Part shown: piece by piece, positions 9,076 through 18,736 of the stretch
Numbering within the stretch: position 1 is the first letter of the stretch
Layout of the letters: every line of letters begins with the position of its first letter
NCBI RefSeq assembly: GCF_014650995.1
Contig: NZ_BMWA01000034.1
Coordinates: 25,829 to 89,828, forward strand
Direction of reading: 5' to 3'
Origin: Streptomyces viridiviolaceus
GTDB taxonomy: Bacteria; Actinomycetota; Actinomycetes; Streptomycetales; Streptomycetaceae
DNA: 64,000 nt
Made by a program: the position numbers and the translations under genes
The notes under the pieces: generated by a model
What the model saw: the letters and a program-made list of their open reading frames with translations, nothing else
The model's database searches: none
Told to the model about the DNA's origin: nothing

Positions 9076-10149
9076 TCAGGCCGCGATCAGGCCCAGGCCG
9101 GCGGCCAGTCGGCTTCGGTGCCACGCCGGCGGGCCGAAGAGCCGGCCCGAGCCGTGCGCGCGCTTGAAGTAGCGGTGGGCATCGTGCTCCCAGGTGATGC
9201 CGATGCCGCCGTGCAGCTGGATCATCTCGCCCGCCACCGTCGAAAAGGCCTCCGAGCAGGCGGACTTGGCGACGGCCGCCGAGCGGCTCAGCTCCGGTGA
9301 GCCCTCGTCGGCGGCGAAGGCCGCGCCCAGCGCGGCCGAGCGCGCGGCCTCCACCAGCACGTACGCGTCCGCGAGCCGGTGTTTCACCGCCTGGAAGGAG
9401 CCGATGGCCCGGCCGAACTGGACGCGGTCCTTGGCGTAGGCGACCGTGAGCTCCAGGCAGCGCTCCGCCGCGCCGACCTGCTCGGCGGCGAGCGCCGCGC
9501 AGGCCAGGTCCAGCACGTGCCGCAGTACCCGGCCGCCGTCGCCCTCCACGCCGATGAGCCGGCCCTCGGCGCCCGAGAGCACCACCCGCGCCTGCGCCCG
9601 CGTGACGTCCATCGTGACCGCCGCTTCGCGGCGCGCTCCCGAGTCCTCCACGGCCACGTGGAAGAGGGAGACCCCGGTTCCCGTGCGGGCCGCCACCAGC
9701 AGCACGTCGGCCTCGGCCCCGTTCAGCACGTGTTCCTTCGTCCCGGTGATCCGCCAGGTCCCGCCCGGGCCCAGGGCGGCTTCGGCCCGGATCGCCGCCG
9801 GGTCCCAGGAACCCTGCTCGGCCCACGCCAGGGTCCCCACCGCACTGCCCTCGGCCAGTTGCGGGAGCAGGCGCGCGCACGCCGCCCTGTCGCCCGAGGC
9901 GAGCAGCGCCTGCACCGTGAGCACCGCGGAGCCGAGACAGGGCACCGGGCTCAGCTCCCGCCCCAACTCCTCCATCACGACGTGGACTTCCCGGGCTCCG
10001 CAGCCCGCGCCGCCGTACTCCTCGGGTACGGCGAGTCCCGCGACGCCGATCTGTTCGGTCAGGGGCCGCCAGGCTCCCGCGCCCTCGTGGCGTCCGAGCA
10101 GCGACCGTACGGCAGATCGCAGTTCTTCCTGTTCCTCCGTCAGCCTCAC
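9076..10149 (-). CDS. fadE33: Acyl-CoA dehydrogenase subunit, FadE33-like
   Basis: A 357-residue acyl-CoA dehydrogenase starting at GTG 10149 (VRLTEEQEELRSAVRSLL), seven nt after AGGAG. It has the short N-terminal helical domain, PEEYGGAG, the FAD-interacting region KDRVQFGRAIGSFQAVKHRLADAYV and the C-terminal QLHGGIGITWEHDAHRYFKRA. The usual catalytic Glu position of MCAD-type enzymes is not conserved, as expected for the non-catalytic partner of heterotetrameric actinobacterial ACADs. In M. tuberculosis, FadE31 pairs with FadE32 or FadE33 for beta-oxidation of the late HIP intermediate methyl-oxo-octanedioyl-CoA. The pairing is transferred from that family and from gene order. It is last in the leftward KstR2-controlled operon. 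Confidence 0.78.
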   Translation of the reverse strand: MRLTEEQEELRSAVRSLLGRHEGAGAWRPLTEQIGVAGLAVPEEYGGAGCGAREVHVVMEELGRELSPVPCLGSAVLTVQALLASGDRAACARLLPQLAEGSAVGTLAWAEQGSWDPAAIRAEAALGPGGTWRITGTKEHVLNGAEADVLLVAARTGTGVSLFHVAVEDSGARREAAVTMDVTRAQARVVLSGAEGRLIGVEGDGGRVLRHVLDLACAALAAEQVGAAERCLELTVAYAKDRVQFGRAIGSFQAVKHRLADAYVLVEAARSAALGAAFAADEGSPELSRSAAVAKSACSEAFSTVAGEMIQLHGGIGITWEHDAHRYFKRAHGSGRLFGPPAWHRSRLAAGLGLIAA

Positions 10150-10217
10150 TCGTCTGCTCCTTTCTGTCCGGCGCGCCGCAGTGCGCCCTTGGGGGGTCAG
10201 GCTCCTTCTGCCATGCG

Positions 10218-11645
10218 TCAGGCGCTGTCGGAGGCGGCGCCGCTCAGCGGGGACGACCGGCCGGGGAGTGCGGCGGAGCCTTCGTCCGTCAGATCCCGGC
10301 CGCGTGTTTCGGTGATGCGCCAGATGGCCAGCGCGGTCACGAGCCCGCAGACGATGACCAGACCCGAGAGGGGGGCGCTGCGCATGCCGCCCGAGGCGGA
10401 GAGCAGACTGCTGGCGATCAGCGGGGTGAACCCGCTGCCGATCAGCGCGGCCAACTGGTAGCCCATGGACGCCCCGGTGTAGCGGACCTCGGTGCCGAAC
10501 ATCTCGGACAGCAGCGGCCCCAGCGGCGCGTACATGGCGGACTGCAGCAGCTGGCCGAGGAGTATGCCGAGGATGAGCAGGGTGGGCGACTTCGCGTCGA
10601 TGAGGGCGAACATGGGGAAGGCGAGCAGCACGATGCCCACGGCTCCGCTCAGCACGACCGTCCGGCGTCCGACGCGGTCGGACAGCGCCGAGAAGAGCGG
10701 AATCGTCACCAGGCCCAGGACCGAGGCGGCGATGAGGCCGTTCATCACTTCCGAGGTGGCGTACCCGATGCCCGTGGCGTAGGTGAGGATGAAGATGCTG
10801 ATCATCCCGGTCAGGGCGAAGGGCCCGATACCGACGGCGCACGCGAGGACCAGGGCCCGGGGCCTGCGCAGCACCTGCGCGAGCGGAATGCGGGACGGAC
10901 CGCCCGCCTCCCGCTCCTTCTGTGCCGCGAGAGCCCGCTGGAACAGCGGGCTCTCACTGATGCTGATCCGCACGTACAGGCCGATGCCCAGCAGCAGCGC
11001 GCTGAACAGGAACGGGATGCGCCAGCCCCAGTCCATGAACTGCTCCCGGGGCAGGAGCGTGGTCGCGGTGACCGCGACCGTGGACAGGAGGAAACCGATC
11101 GGCGATCCCATCTGCATGACACCGTTCCACAGGCCGCGGCGCCGCGCGTCGGCGTGCTCGACGACCATCAGCGTCGCGCCGCCCCACTCACCGCCGATGG
11201 CGATGCCCTGGACGACGCGGAAGAGGACCAGGAGGGCGGGGGCCGCGATGCCGATCGTGTCGTACGTGGGCAGCAACCCGATCAGGAAGCTCGCCGCCCC
11301 CATGAGGACCATGGTGAGGACGAGCATCCTCTTACGGCCGAGCCGGTCTCCGAAGTGGCCGAAGACGGCCCCGCCGACGGGCCGCGCGACATAGCCGGCG
11401 GCCAGCGTTCCGAACGCGGCGATCGTGCCGACCGTGGGATTCGACTCGGGGAAGAACAAGGGGCCGAAGACGAGCGCGGCCATCGTGCCGTAGAGCAGGA
11501 AGTCGTAGTACTCGATGACGGTGCCGAGCAGGCTCGACAGTGCCACCTTGCGCAGCAGGGCCGGGCTCGCGGCCGTGGAGGCGCTCCGGGGCGTCTCCGG
11601 CTTCTTCGGTCTCCCGGGCTTCTGCGGGGACGGTGCGGCGGACAT
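10218..11645 (-). CDS. MFS transporter, metabolite:H+ symporter (MHS) family
   Basis: A 475-residue membrane protein with 12 predicted helices, start ATG 11645 after GAGGGAG. The MHS signature is clear: SLLGTVIEYYDFLLYGTMAALVF in helix 1, GDRLGRKRMLVLTM in loop 2-3, GGEWGGATLMVVEHA in helix 5, and SDRVGRRTVVL in the second half. MHS members import organic acids such as shikimate, alpha-ketoglutarate, proline and aromatic acids with protons. It sits between fadE32 and fadE33 in the KstR2-type operon, so import of an acidic ring-degradation product such as HIP, or of a related propionate, is a reasonable inference. Most known steroid uptake is by Mce4, which is absent here. A paralogue lies at 61158. 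Confidence 0.85.
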   Translation of the reverse strand: MSAAPSPQKPGRPKKPETPRSASTAASPALLRKVALSSLLGTVIEYYDFLLYGTMAALVFGPLFFPESNPTVGTIAAFGTLAAGYVARPVGGAVFGHFGDRLGRKRMLVLTMVLMGAASFLIGLLPTYDTIGIAAPALLVLFRVVQGIAIGGEWGGATLMVVEHADARRRGLWNGVMQMGSPIGFLLSTVAVTATTLLPREQFMDWGWRIPFLFSALLLGIGLYVRISISESPLFQRALAAQKEREAGGPSRIPLAQVLRRPRALVLACAVGIGPFALTGMISIFILTYATGIGYATSEVMNGLIAASVLGLVTIPLFSALSDRVGRRTVVLSGAVGIVLLAFPMFALIDAKSPTLLILGILLGQLLQSAMYAPLGPLLSEMFGTEVRYTGASMGYQLAALIGSGFTPLIASSLLSASGGMRSAPLSGLVIVCGLVTALAIWRITETRGRDLTDEGSAALPGRSSPLSGAASDSA

Positions 11646-11770
11646 GGCTGACTCCCTCGAGCGGTAGGGACGTTGGGGAGGAACGAGCGGTGATGTGCCG
11701 TGCGGGTGCCCGACGGCAGCTCTCCCGGGCGGGGTGGTCCCGGGGAGGGCGGCGGTGGGGAGGGGTGGGA

Positions 11771-12757
11771 TCAGACGGCGAGGACGCGCGCGCGGCAGGC
11801 GGCCGGCGTGCCCCAGGCGGACCGCAGCGCGCGGGCCTTGCGGATCCACAGGGAGAGGTCGAACTCGTCGGTGTAGCCGAGGGCACCGTGGAGGTGCAGG
11901 GCCGTTCGGGCCGCGGTGTACGTGGCTTCGCACGCGGACACCTTCGCGGCCGCGATCTCCCGGCCGGCGCCCGGATCCGCCGACGCCAGCGCAAGGGCCG
12001 CGGCATGAACCAGGGGCTGGGCGAACTCCAGGGCGATCAACACGTCGGCCAGGCGGTGCTTGACGGCCTGGAACGATCCGATGGCCACCCCGAACTGGGT
12101 GCGTTGTCCGACGTATTCGACCGTCCGCGCCAGCAGCGTACGGCCCAGCCCGAGGGCCTGGGCGGCTGTGGCCAGCGCCGCGACGTCGGCGGCGTGCGCG
12201 GCCGCGGCCGTCACACCGGCCCCGTGCGCCAGGACGGTTCCGCCGAGCGGCCGGGCCAGCCGGCGTGCCGGGTCGGCGGACTGCTGGAGGGGACCGGCCG
12301 TCGCCGCCAGGCGTACGGTGTCGTCGTCCACGACGAAGACCGCGTCGGCGGCGTCGGCGTCCAGGGCGTAGGGGCTGTCGGGGGAGAGCGGGCAGAGGGT
12401 GGCGACGGTCTTGCCGGAGGCGATGCCGGGCAACCAGGCGGCGGCCGCCTCGTCGCCCACGCGGTCGAGGAAGGCCGCCGCGGCCACCGTCTCCACGAGC
12501 GGACCCGGTACGGCGTGGCGCCCCAGTTCCGTGAAGGCGACGGCGAGTTCGACCGGCAGCGGACCCAGCCCGTCGTGCCGTTCCGGTACGGCGAGGGCGA
12601 AGACCCCGGCCTCGGCGAGCCGGGACCAGAGCGCGCGGCCGGGCGCGGTGTCCCCGGCGGCCCACGCCCGGACGACCGCGGGGGTGTCGGCCGCCGCCAG
12701 CATTGCGTCCAGCGAGCGGGCGAACTCCCGCTGTTCGTCGTCGAGGAGGAACCGCAT
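11771..12757 (-). CDS. fadE32: Acyl-CoA dehydrogenase subunit, FadE32-like
   Basis: A 328-residue small ACAD subunit (MRFLLDDEQREFARSLDAML). Its ATG overlaps the stop of the upstream fadE31 gene (TGATG at 12759-12755), so translation is coupled. It keeps GQRTQFGVAIGSFQAVKHRLADVLIALE and LHLHGALGYTDEFDLSLWIRKAR but lacks a recognisable catalytic Glu and is shorter than homotetrameric enzymes. This fits the partner subunit of the FadE31-FadE32 alpha2beta2 complex, which dehydrogenates the acyl-CoA left after D- and C-ring opening in HIP catabolism. The exact FadE31/32/33 assignment rests on gene order, length and subunit type. Confidence 0.8.
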   Translation of the reverse strand: MRFLLDDEQREFARSLDAMLAAADTPAVVRAWAAGDTAPGRALWSRLAEAGVFALAVPERHDGLGPLPVELAVAFTELGRHAVPGPLVETVAAAAFLDRVGDEAAAAWLPGIASGKTVATLCPLSPDSPYALDADAADAVFVVDDDTVRLAATAGPLQQSADPARRLARPLGGTVLAHGAGVTAAAAHAADVAALATAAQALGLGRTLLARTVEYVGQRTQFGVAIGSFQAVKHRLADVLIALEFAQPLVHAAALALASADPGAGREIAAAKVSACEATYTAARTALHLHGALGYTDEFDLSLWIRKARALRSAWGTPAACRARVLAV

Positions 12758-13926
12758 CACCGACGTCCCTTCGGCAGACCGAGCAGGCGCTCGGCGATGA
12801 TGTCGCGCTGGATCTCGTTGGTGCCGGCGTAGACGGGCCCGGCGAGCGAGAAGGTGTATCCCTCGGCCCAACTCCCGTGGGCGGGAGCCTCCTCGGCCTC
12901 GTCGGACAGTTCGCCGTACGGGCCGAGCAGGTCTAGGGCCGTCTCGTGGAGGGCGATGTCCAGCTCGGACCAGAAGACCTTGTTGAGGCTCGACTCGGCG
13001 CCGATCGATCCTCCCGCGGCGATGCGCGAGGCGCCCGCGTAGGTGAAGAGCCGGTACGCGCGGGCGCCGATGACCGCGTCGGCGACCCGGTCGCGCAGGG
13101 CGGTGTCGTCAGGATCCGCGCCGGACCGCCACAGCGTGGTCAGACGGTCGGCGGCCGCCGTGAAGCGCCCCGGGCTGCGCAGTGTCAGCCCGCGCTCGTT
13201 CCCCGCCGTGCTCATCGCGACCCGCCAGCCCTGGCCCGGCTCGCCGATCACGTCCTCGTCGGGTACGAAGACGTCGTCGAGGAACAGTTCCGCGAACGCG
13301 GGCTTGCCGTCGAGGCGGCCGATCGGCCGTACGGTCACACCGTCCGCGCGCAGCGGGAACATGAGGTAGGTGAGGCCGTGGTGCGGTCTGTCGGCGTCGG
13401 GGTCGCTGCGGAAGAGGCCGAACGCGCGGTCGGCGAAGGCCGCCCGGGACGACCAGGTCTTCTGGCCGCTCAACCGCCAGCCGCCGTCGGTCCGTACGGC
13501 CGTGGAGCGCAGCGACGCCAGGTCGGAGCCCGACTCCGGCTCCGACCACGCCTGGGCCCAGATCACCTCGCCGCTCGCCATGGGGGGGAGGACGCGGGCG
13601 CGTTGCTCCGGCGTACCGTGCTCGAAGAGGGTGGGGGCGAGGAGATTGATGCCGTTCTGGCTGACCCGGCCGGGCGCGCCGGCCGCGTAGTACTCCTCCT
13701 CGAAGATCAGCCACTGGAGGATCGAGACCCCTCGGCCGCCGTACTCCTCGGGCCAGGAGACCACCGACCAGCGGTCCGCGAACAGCGTGCGCTCCCAGTC
13801 GCGGTGGGCGGCGAAGCCCCGGGCGGTCTCCAGGGAGGGCAAGGGGGCGGCGGGGACGTGGGCGGCGAGCCACTCGCGGGCCTCGGCGCGGAACGCGTCC
13901 TCCGCCGCCGTGAAGTCGAGATCCAT
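12757..13926 (-). CDS. fadE31: Acyl-CoA dehydrogenase catalytic subunit, FadE31-like
   Basis: A 389-residue ACAD, start ATG 13926 overlapping the stop of the upstream hydratase. It has PEEYGGRG, the FAD/substrate motif WSEPESGSDLASLRS, SGQKTWSS, and the C-terminal VYAGTNEIQRDIIAERLLGL. In MCAD-like enzymes the catalytic Glu would replace the Ala in YAGTNE. Here Glu244 in AGNERG occupies the alternative position used by FadE26 (E247) and other heteromeric actinobacterial ACADs. It is therefore the likely catalytic alpha subunit pairing with the small subunits encoded at 11771 and 9076. It belongs to the HIP half of the pathway under the KstR2-type box at 14796. Confidence 0.83.
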   Translation of the reverse strand: MDLDFTAAEDAFRAEAREWLAAHVPAAPLPSLETARGFAAHRDWERTLFADRWSVVSWPEEYGGRGVSILQWLIFEEEYYAAGAPGRVSQNGINLLAPTLFEHGTPEQRARVLPPMASGEVIWAQAWSEPESGSDLASLRSTAVRTDGGWRLSGQKTWSSRAAFADRAFGLFRSDPDADRPHHGLTYLMFPLRADGVTVRPIGRLDGKPAFAELFLDDVFVPDEDVIGEPGQGWRVAMSTAGNERGLTLRSPGRFTAAADRLTTLWRSGADPDDTALRDRVADAVIGARAYRLFTYAGASRIAAGGSIGAESSLNKVFWSELDIALHETALDLLGPYGELSDEAEEAPAHGSWAEGYTFSLAGPVYAGTNEIQRDIIAERLLGLPKGRR

Positions 13927-14783
13927 CAGGCACCCGCCTCCTTCATCGCGCGGATGTCCATCCCGCCGAGCGAGTCCCGCGCCGTCTCCGCGTTGTGCGC
14001 GTGCGCCAGGTGGTGCAGTCCGAAGACGGAGTCCATCCCGGTGTGCAGGCCCTGCAGATCCTCGGCCTGGTTGACGGCACGCTTGGTCAGCGCCAGCCCC
14101 AGGCGGGGCATCTCGGCCACCCGGGCGGCCAGTTCCATCGTCCGGTCGGACAGTTCCGCTCGCGGCACCACCCGGTTGACCATGCCGACCTCGTACGCGC
14201 GCTGGGCGCTCATCCGGTCGCCGGTGAACAGGAACTCCTTCGCCACGCGAGGCGGCATCACCCACGGGTGGGCGAAGTACTCCACGCCCGGGATCCCCAT
14301 GCGCACCACGGGGTCCGCGAAGAACGCGTCCTCGGAGGCAACGATCAGATCGCAGACCCAGGCGAGCATCAGGCCGCCCGCGACGCAGGCGCCCTGCACC
14401 GAGGCGATCACCGGCTTCGGCAGCCCGCGCCAGCGGCGGCACATGCCCAGGTAGACCTCGGACTCGCGGGCGAAGCGGCTCTCCGCCCCCTCCTTGTCCG
14501 AGTGGTCCCACCAGAGCCCTGCCTTGCGGTCGAACGGCAGGTGGGCGTCCCGCTCCGGGGTGCCGATGTCGTGGCCGGCGGAGAAGTGCTTCCCCGCTCC
14601 GGCGAGGACGACGACCTTGACCTCGTCGTCGTCGGCCGCGCGGTAGAAGGCCCGGTCCAGGGCGTACGTCATCGCGGAGTTCTGGGCGTTGCGGTAGTCG
14701 GGCCGGTCCATGGTGACCACGGCGACGGGGCCGCGGCGTTCGTAGCGGACAGGCGATGTGGGCGCGGTGTGGGCAGCTGACAT
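13926..14783 (-). CDS. Enoyl-CoA hydratase/isomerase family protein
   Basis: A 285-residue crotonase-fold protein, start ATG 14783 after AAGGAGGGG. VTMDRPDYRNAQNSAM at about residues 24-39 and GAGKHFSAGHDIG form the first oxyanion-hole region. VQGACVAGGLMLAWVCDLIVASEDAFFADPVVRMGIPG holds the second oxyanion Gly and the substrate loop. It is first in a leftward operon with FadE31, FadE32, an MHS transporter and FadE33, and is divergent from fadE30 across a KstR2-type box. It probably hydrates the enoyl-CoA made by the FadE31 complexes. It is distinct from the EchA20-like ring hydrolase at 24932, and family members can also be isomerases or hydrolases. Confidence 0.82.
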   Translation of the reverse strand: MSAAHTAPTSPVRYERRGPVAVVTMDRPDYRNAQNSAMTYALDRAFYRAADDDEVKVVVLAGAGKHFSAGHDIGTPERDAHLPFDRKAGLWWDHSDKEGAESRFARESEVYLGMCRRWRGLPKPVIASVQGACVAGGLMLAWVCDLIVASEDAFFADPVVRMGIPGVEYFAHPWVMPPRVAKEFLFTGDRMSAQRAYEVGMVNRVVPRAELSDRTMELAARVAEMPRLGLALTKRAVNQAEDLQGLHTGMDSVFGLHHLAHAHNAETARDSLGGMDIRAMKEAGA

Positions 14784-14795
14784 GCGCCCCTCCTT

Positions 14796-14815
14796 CCCTA
14801 ACAAGTGTTTGGTAG
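14796..14815. promoter_or_regulatory. KstR2-type operator between the divergent echA and fadE30 operons
   Basis: CCTAACAAGTGTTTGGTAGG is an imperfect dyad (CCTAnCAA..TTGnTAGG). Its core AACAAGTGTTTGGT differs from the published KstR2 consensus AnCAAGnnCTTGnT at one position. It lies 13 nt from the leftward ATG and 71 nt from the fadE30 ATG, so it can control both operons. The rightward one encodes the KstR2-like repressor itself. A second copy is at 25706. Confidence 0.82.
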
Positions 14816-14885
14816 GTTAGCTTACGGGTCCTCGACCGTCGAGAAGTCGAGCCGTCCATTCGCCGAGAGCCGTCCGGAGCCGCCC

Positions 14886-16052
14886 ATGAGCAGCGTCGAG
14901 GAGTTCCGCACCGAGGTCCGCAGCTGGCTGCACGACAACCTCACGGGTGAGTTCGCCGCCCTGCGCGGACGAGGCGGCCCCGGCCGGGAGCACGAAGCCT
15001 TCGCCGAACGCCTGGCCTGGGAACGGCACATGGCCGCCGCCGGCTGGACCTGCGTCGGCTGGCCCGCGGAGTACGGCGGCCGCGGCGCCACCCTCGAACA
15101 GCAGGTCGCCTTCCACGAGGAGTACGCCCTCGCGGACGCCCCCGCCCGCGTGGGCCACATCGGCGAGCAACTGCTCGGCCCCACCCTGATCGCCTTCGGC
15201 ACCCCCGAGCAGCGCGACCGCTTCCTGCCCCGGATCGTCGCCGTGGAGGAACTGTGGTGCCAGGGCTACAGCGAGCCGGACGCCGGATCGGACCTGGCGA
15301 ACGTGCGGACCCGGGCCGAGCTCCACGGCGACGAGTGGGTGGTCACCGGGCAGAAGATCTGGACCTCACTCGCGCACGAGTCCGACTGGTGTTTCGTCGT
15401 CGCCCGCACCGAGCCCGGTTCCACCCGGCACCGCGGCCTGTCCTATCTGCTGGTCCCGCTGGACCAGCCCGGTGTGGAGGTCCGGCCGATCACCCAGCTG
15501 ACCGGCACCTCCGAGTTCAACGAGGTCTTCTTCGACGGCGCCCGCACACAGGCGTCGGACATCGTCGGAGCGCCGGGCGAGGGATGGAAGGTCGCCATGG
15601 CCACGCTCGGCTTCGAGCGCGGCGTGTCCACCCTCGGCCAACAGGTCGGTTTCCGGCGCGAGCTGGAGTCCGTCATCGAGCTGGCGAAGCGCAACGGCGC
15701 GGCCGAGGACCCGCTGATCCGCGACCGGATCGCCCAGGCCTGGATCGGCCTGGAGATCATCCGCGGCAACGCGCTGCGCATGCTCGACGGTGTCGCGGCG
15801 GGGGCGCCCGGCCCCGAGGCGTCCATCGGCAAGATCTTCTGGGCGACCTGGCACCGCGAGCTGGGCGAGCTCGCCATGGACGTCTGCGGCGCCGGCGGAA
15901 TGCTGGCCGCCGGTGAGCCGTACGACCTCACCGACTGGCAGCGGCTGTTCCTGTTCTCCCGCTCCGACACCATCTACGCCGGATCGAACGAGATCCAGCG
16001 GACCGTCATCGCCGAGCGAGTGCTCGGTCTCCCCAAGGAGGTTCGCCCATGA
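14886..16052 (+). CDS. fadE30: HIP-CoA dehydrogenase-like acyl-CoA dehydrogenase (FadE30)
   Basis: A 388-residue ACAD, start ATG 14886 after GGAG. Motifs: PAEYGGRG (61-67), CQGYSEPDAGSDLANVRT (125-142), TGQKIWTSLAHESDW, and TIYAGSNEIQRTVIAERVLGLPKE at the end. Glu244 in LGFERG is in the same shifted catalytic position as in FadE31. The gene is first in a rightward operon fadE30-ipdF-kstR2-fadA6, an order shared with M. tuberculosis Rv3560c to Rv3556c. There FadE30 dehydrogenates HIP-CoA (3aalpha-H-4alpha(3'-propanoate)-7abeta-methylhexahydro-1,5-indanedione). The assignment rests on synteny plus family. The next gene starts inside the last codons. Confidence 0.86.
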   Translation: MSSVEEFRTEVRSWLHDNLTGEFAALRGRGGPGREHEAFAERLAWERHMAAAGWTCVGWPAEYGGRGATLEQQVAFHEEYALADAPARVGHIGEQLLGPTLIAFGTPEQRDRFLPRIVAVEELWCQGYSEPDAGSDLANVRTRAELHGDEWVVTGQKIWTSLAHESDWCFVVARTEPGSTRHRGLSYLLVPLDQPGVEVRPITQLTGTSEFNEVFFDGARTQASDIVGAPGEGWKVAMATLGFERGVSTLGQQVGFRRELESVIELAKRNGAAEDPLIRDRIAQAWIGLEIIRGNALRMLDGVAAGAPGPEASIGKIFWATWHRELGELAMDVCGAGGMLAAGEPYDLTDWQRLFLFSRSDTIYAGSNEIQRTVIAERVLGLPKEVRP

Positions 16053-16837
16053 CCTCGGCCCCGCCGCCGTACGTGCCCGGCCACCGCCTGCTCGCCGGCC
16101 GCACCGCGGTCGTCACCGCCGCCGCGGGCGCCGGCATCGGCGGCGCGACCGCCAGACGGCTGCTCGAGGAAGGCGCGCGCGTGGTGGTCTCCGACGCACA
16201 CGCCCGCAGGCTGAAGGAGTCCGAGGCGGAACTGGCCGCGGAGTTCGGCGCCGACCGCGTGACGTCACTGCCCTGCGACGTGACCGACGAGGCACAGGTC
16301 ACGGCGCTCTTCGACCTCGCCGAGGAGCGGCACGGCCGACTCGACATCGTCGTCAACAACGCCGGGCTCGGCGGCACGACCGACCTCGTCGACATGGCCG
16401 ACGAGCAGTGGGACAAAGTCCTCGACGTCACCCTGAACGGCACCTTCCGCTGCACGCGCGCCGCACTGCGCCGGATGAAGGCGGCAGGCAGCGGGGGCGT
16501 CGTCGTCAACAACGCCTCGGTGATCGGCTGGCGCGCCCAAAAGGGCCAGTCGCACTACGCCGCCGCCAAGGCCGGGGTCATGGCGCTCACCCGCTGCGCC
16601 GCGCTGGAGGCCGCCGAGTACGGCGTGCGCGTCAACGCCGTCTCACCGAGCCTGGCCATGCACCCGCACCTGGTCAAGGTCACCACACCCGAGCTGCTAC
16701 AGGAGCTGACCTCACGCGAGGCGTTCGGCCGCCACGCCGAGCCGTGGGAGGTCGCCAACGCCATCGTCTTCCTGGCCAGCGGCTACTCCTCGTACATGAC
16801 CGGAGAGGTCCTGTCGGTCAGCAGCCAGCATGCGTGA
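16049..16837 (+). CDS. ipdF: SDR oxidoreductase, IpdF-like (5-hydroxy-HIP-CoA to HIP-CoA step)
   Basis: A 262-residue classical SDR whose ATG overlaps the fadE30 stop (ATGA). It has VVTAAAGAGIGGATARRLLEEGA as the nucleotide-binding loop, where the Gly-rich motif is AAAGAGIG instead of GxxxGIG. NNAGLGG, the VVNNASVIGW Ser region and the catalytic HYAAAKAG follow. The C-terminus ends SVSSQHA. Order fadE30-ipdF-kstR2-fadA6 matches M. tuberculosis, where IpdF (Rv3559c) oxidises the 5-OH group of 5OH-HIP-CoA. The altered Gly loop AAAGAGIGGATA is a recognised feature of this subgroup. The direct substrate is inferred from synteny. Confidence 0.85.
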   Translation: MTSAPPPYVPGHRLLAGRTAVVTAAAGAGIGGATARRLLEEGARVVVSDAHARRLKESEAELAAEFGADRVTSLPCDVTDEAQVTALFDLAEERHGRLDIVVNNAGLGGTTDLVDMADEQWDKVLDVTLNGTFRCTRAALRRMKAAGSGGVVVNNASVIGWRAQKGQSHYAAAKAGVMALTRCAALEAAEYGVRVNAVSPSLAMHPHLVKVTTPELLQELTSREAFGRHAEPWEVANAIVFLASGYSSYMTGEVLSVSSQHA

Positions 16838-16852
16838 AGCAAGAACGGCCAG

Positions 16853-17476
16853 GTGTCCACGAGCAGCAGTGACCGCGAGAAGACCGCGATGAGCGCGTCG
16901 CCCGAGCGGCGCGAGGAACTCCTGGCCACCGCCGCCGAGGTGTTCGCCGCACAGGGCTACAACGCCACCACCGTCCGCAAGATCGCCGACGCGGCGGGCA
17001 TGCTCGCGGGCAGCCTCTACTACCACTTCGACTCCAAGGAGTCGATGCTCGACGAGATCCTCTCCGCCTTCCTGGACGAGCTCTGGGCCCGGTACGACGC
17101 CGTGCTCGCCGCCGGGCTCGGCCCCAGAGAGACCATCGAGGCCCTCGTCACCGAGTCCTTCCGGGAGATCGACCGGCACCGTGCCGCGGTCGCCATCTAC
17201 CAGAAGGAGTCCAGACACCTCCAGACCCAGCCGCGCTTCGCCCATCTCGCCGGCTCGCAGCAGCAGTTCGAGAAGGCGTGGCTGGGAACGCTGGAGCGCG
17301 GAGTGGCCGACCAGGTCTTCCGCGCCGATCTCGACGTCCGGCTCACCTACCGCTTCGTGCGCGACACCGTGTGGGTCGCCGCGTCCTGGTACCGGCCGGG
17401 CGGACAGCACAGCCCGGAGGAGATCGCCCGCCAGTACCTGTCGATGGTGCTGGAGGGAATCGCTCTGCGCGAATGA
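16853..17476 (+). CDS. kstR2: TetR-family repressor, KstR2-like
   Basis: A 207-residue TetR regulator. The N-terminal DNA-binding domain is RREELLATAAEVFAAQGYNATTVRKIADAAGMLAGSLYYHFDSKESML; the rest is an all-helical ligand domain. Start GTG 16853 gives a 12-residue leader (MSTSSSDREKTA). ATG 16889 is possible, and neither has a strong ribosome site. It is third in the fadE30-ipdF-kstR2-fadA6 operon and lies downstream of a KstR2-type operator, which implies negative autoregulation. In mycobacteria KstR2 is released by HIP-CoA and controls the C/D-ring genes. Here both operator copies flank exactly the HIP genes, which supports the same role. Confidence 0.85.
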   Translation: MSTSSSDREKTAMSASPERREELLATAAEVFAAQGYNATTVRKIADAAGMLAGSLYYHFDSKESMLDEILSAFLDELWARYDAVLAAGLGPRETIEALVTESFREIDRHRAAVAIYQKESRHLQTQPRFAHLAGSQQQFEKAWLGTLERGVADQVFRADLDVRLTYRFVRDTVWVAASWYRPGGQHSPEEIARQYLSMVLEGIALRE

Positions 17477-17503
17477 CACTGCAGACATCGAAAAGGAGCG
17501 GCC

Positions 17504-18661
<1,158 letters not shown>

Positions 18662-18668
18662 CGCACGG

Positions 18669-18709
18669 GGAGCCGGAGCGCCACGACGGCGTCGTGGCGC
18701 TCCGGCTCC
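18669..18709. terminator. Strong bidirectional terminator
   Basis: GGAGCCGGAGCGCCACGAC (18669-18687) is perfectly complementary to 18691-18709 with a 3-nt loop GGC, a 19-bp stem. It separates the converging fadA6 and the VOC gene at 18737. Confidence 0.9.
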
Positions 18710-18736
18710 TGGGACGTCCCCGACCGCACGCGGCAG

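Noticed and set aside
10233..10250. CGCTCAGCGGGGAC, resembling the shared dyad
   Set aside because: It is inside the coding region of the MFS transporter and lacks the left arm.
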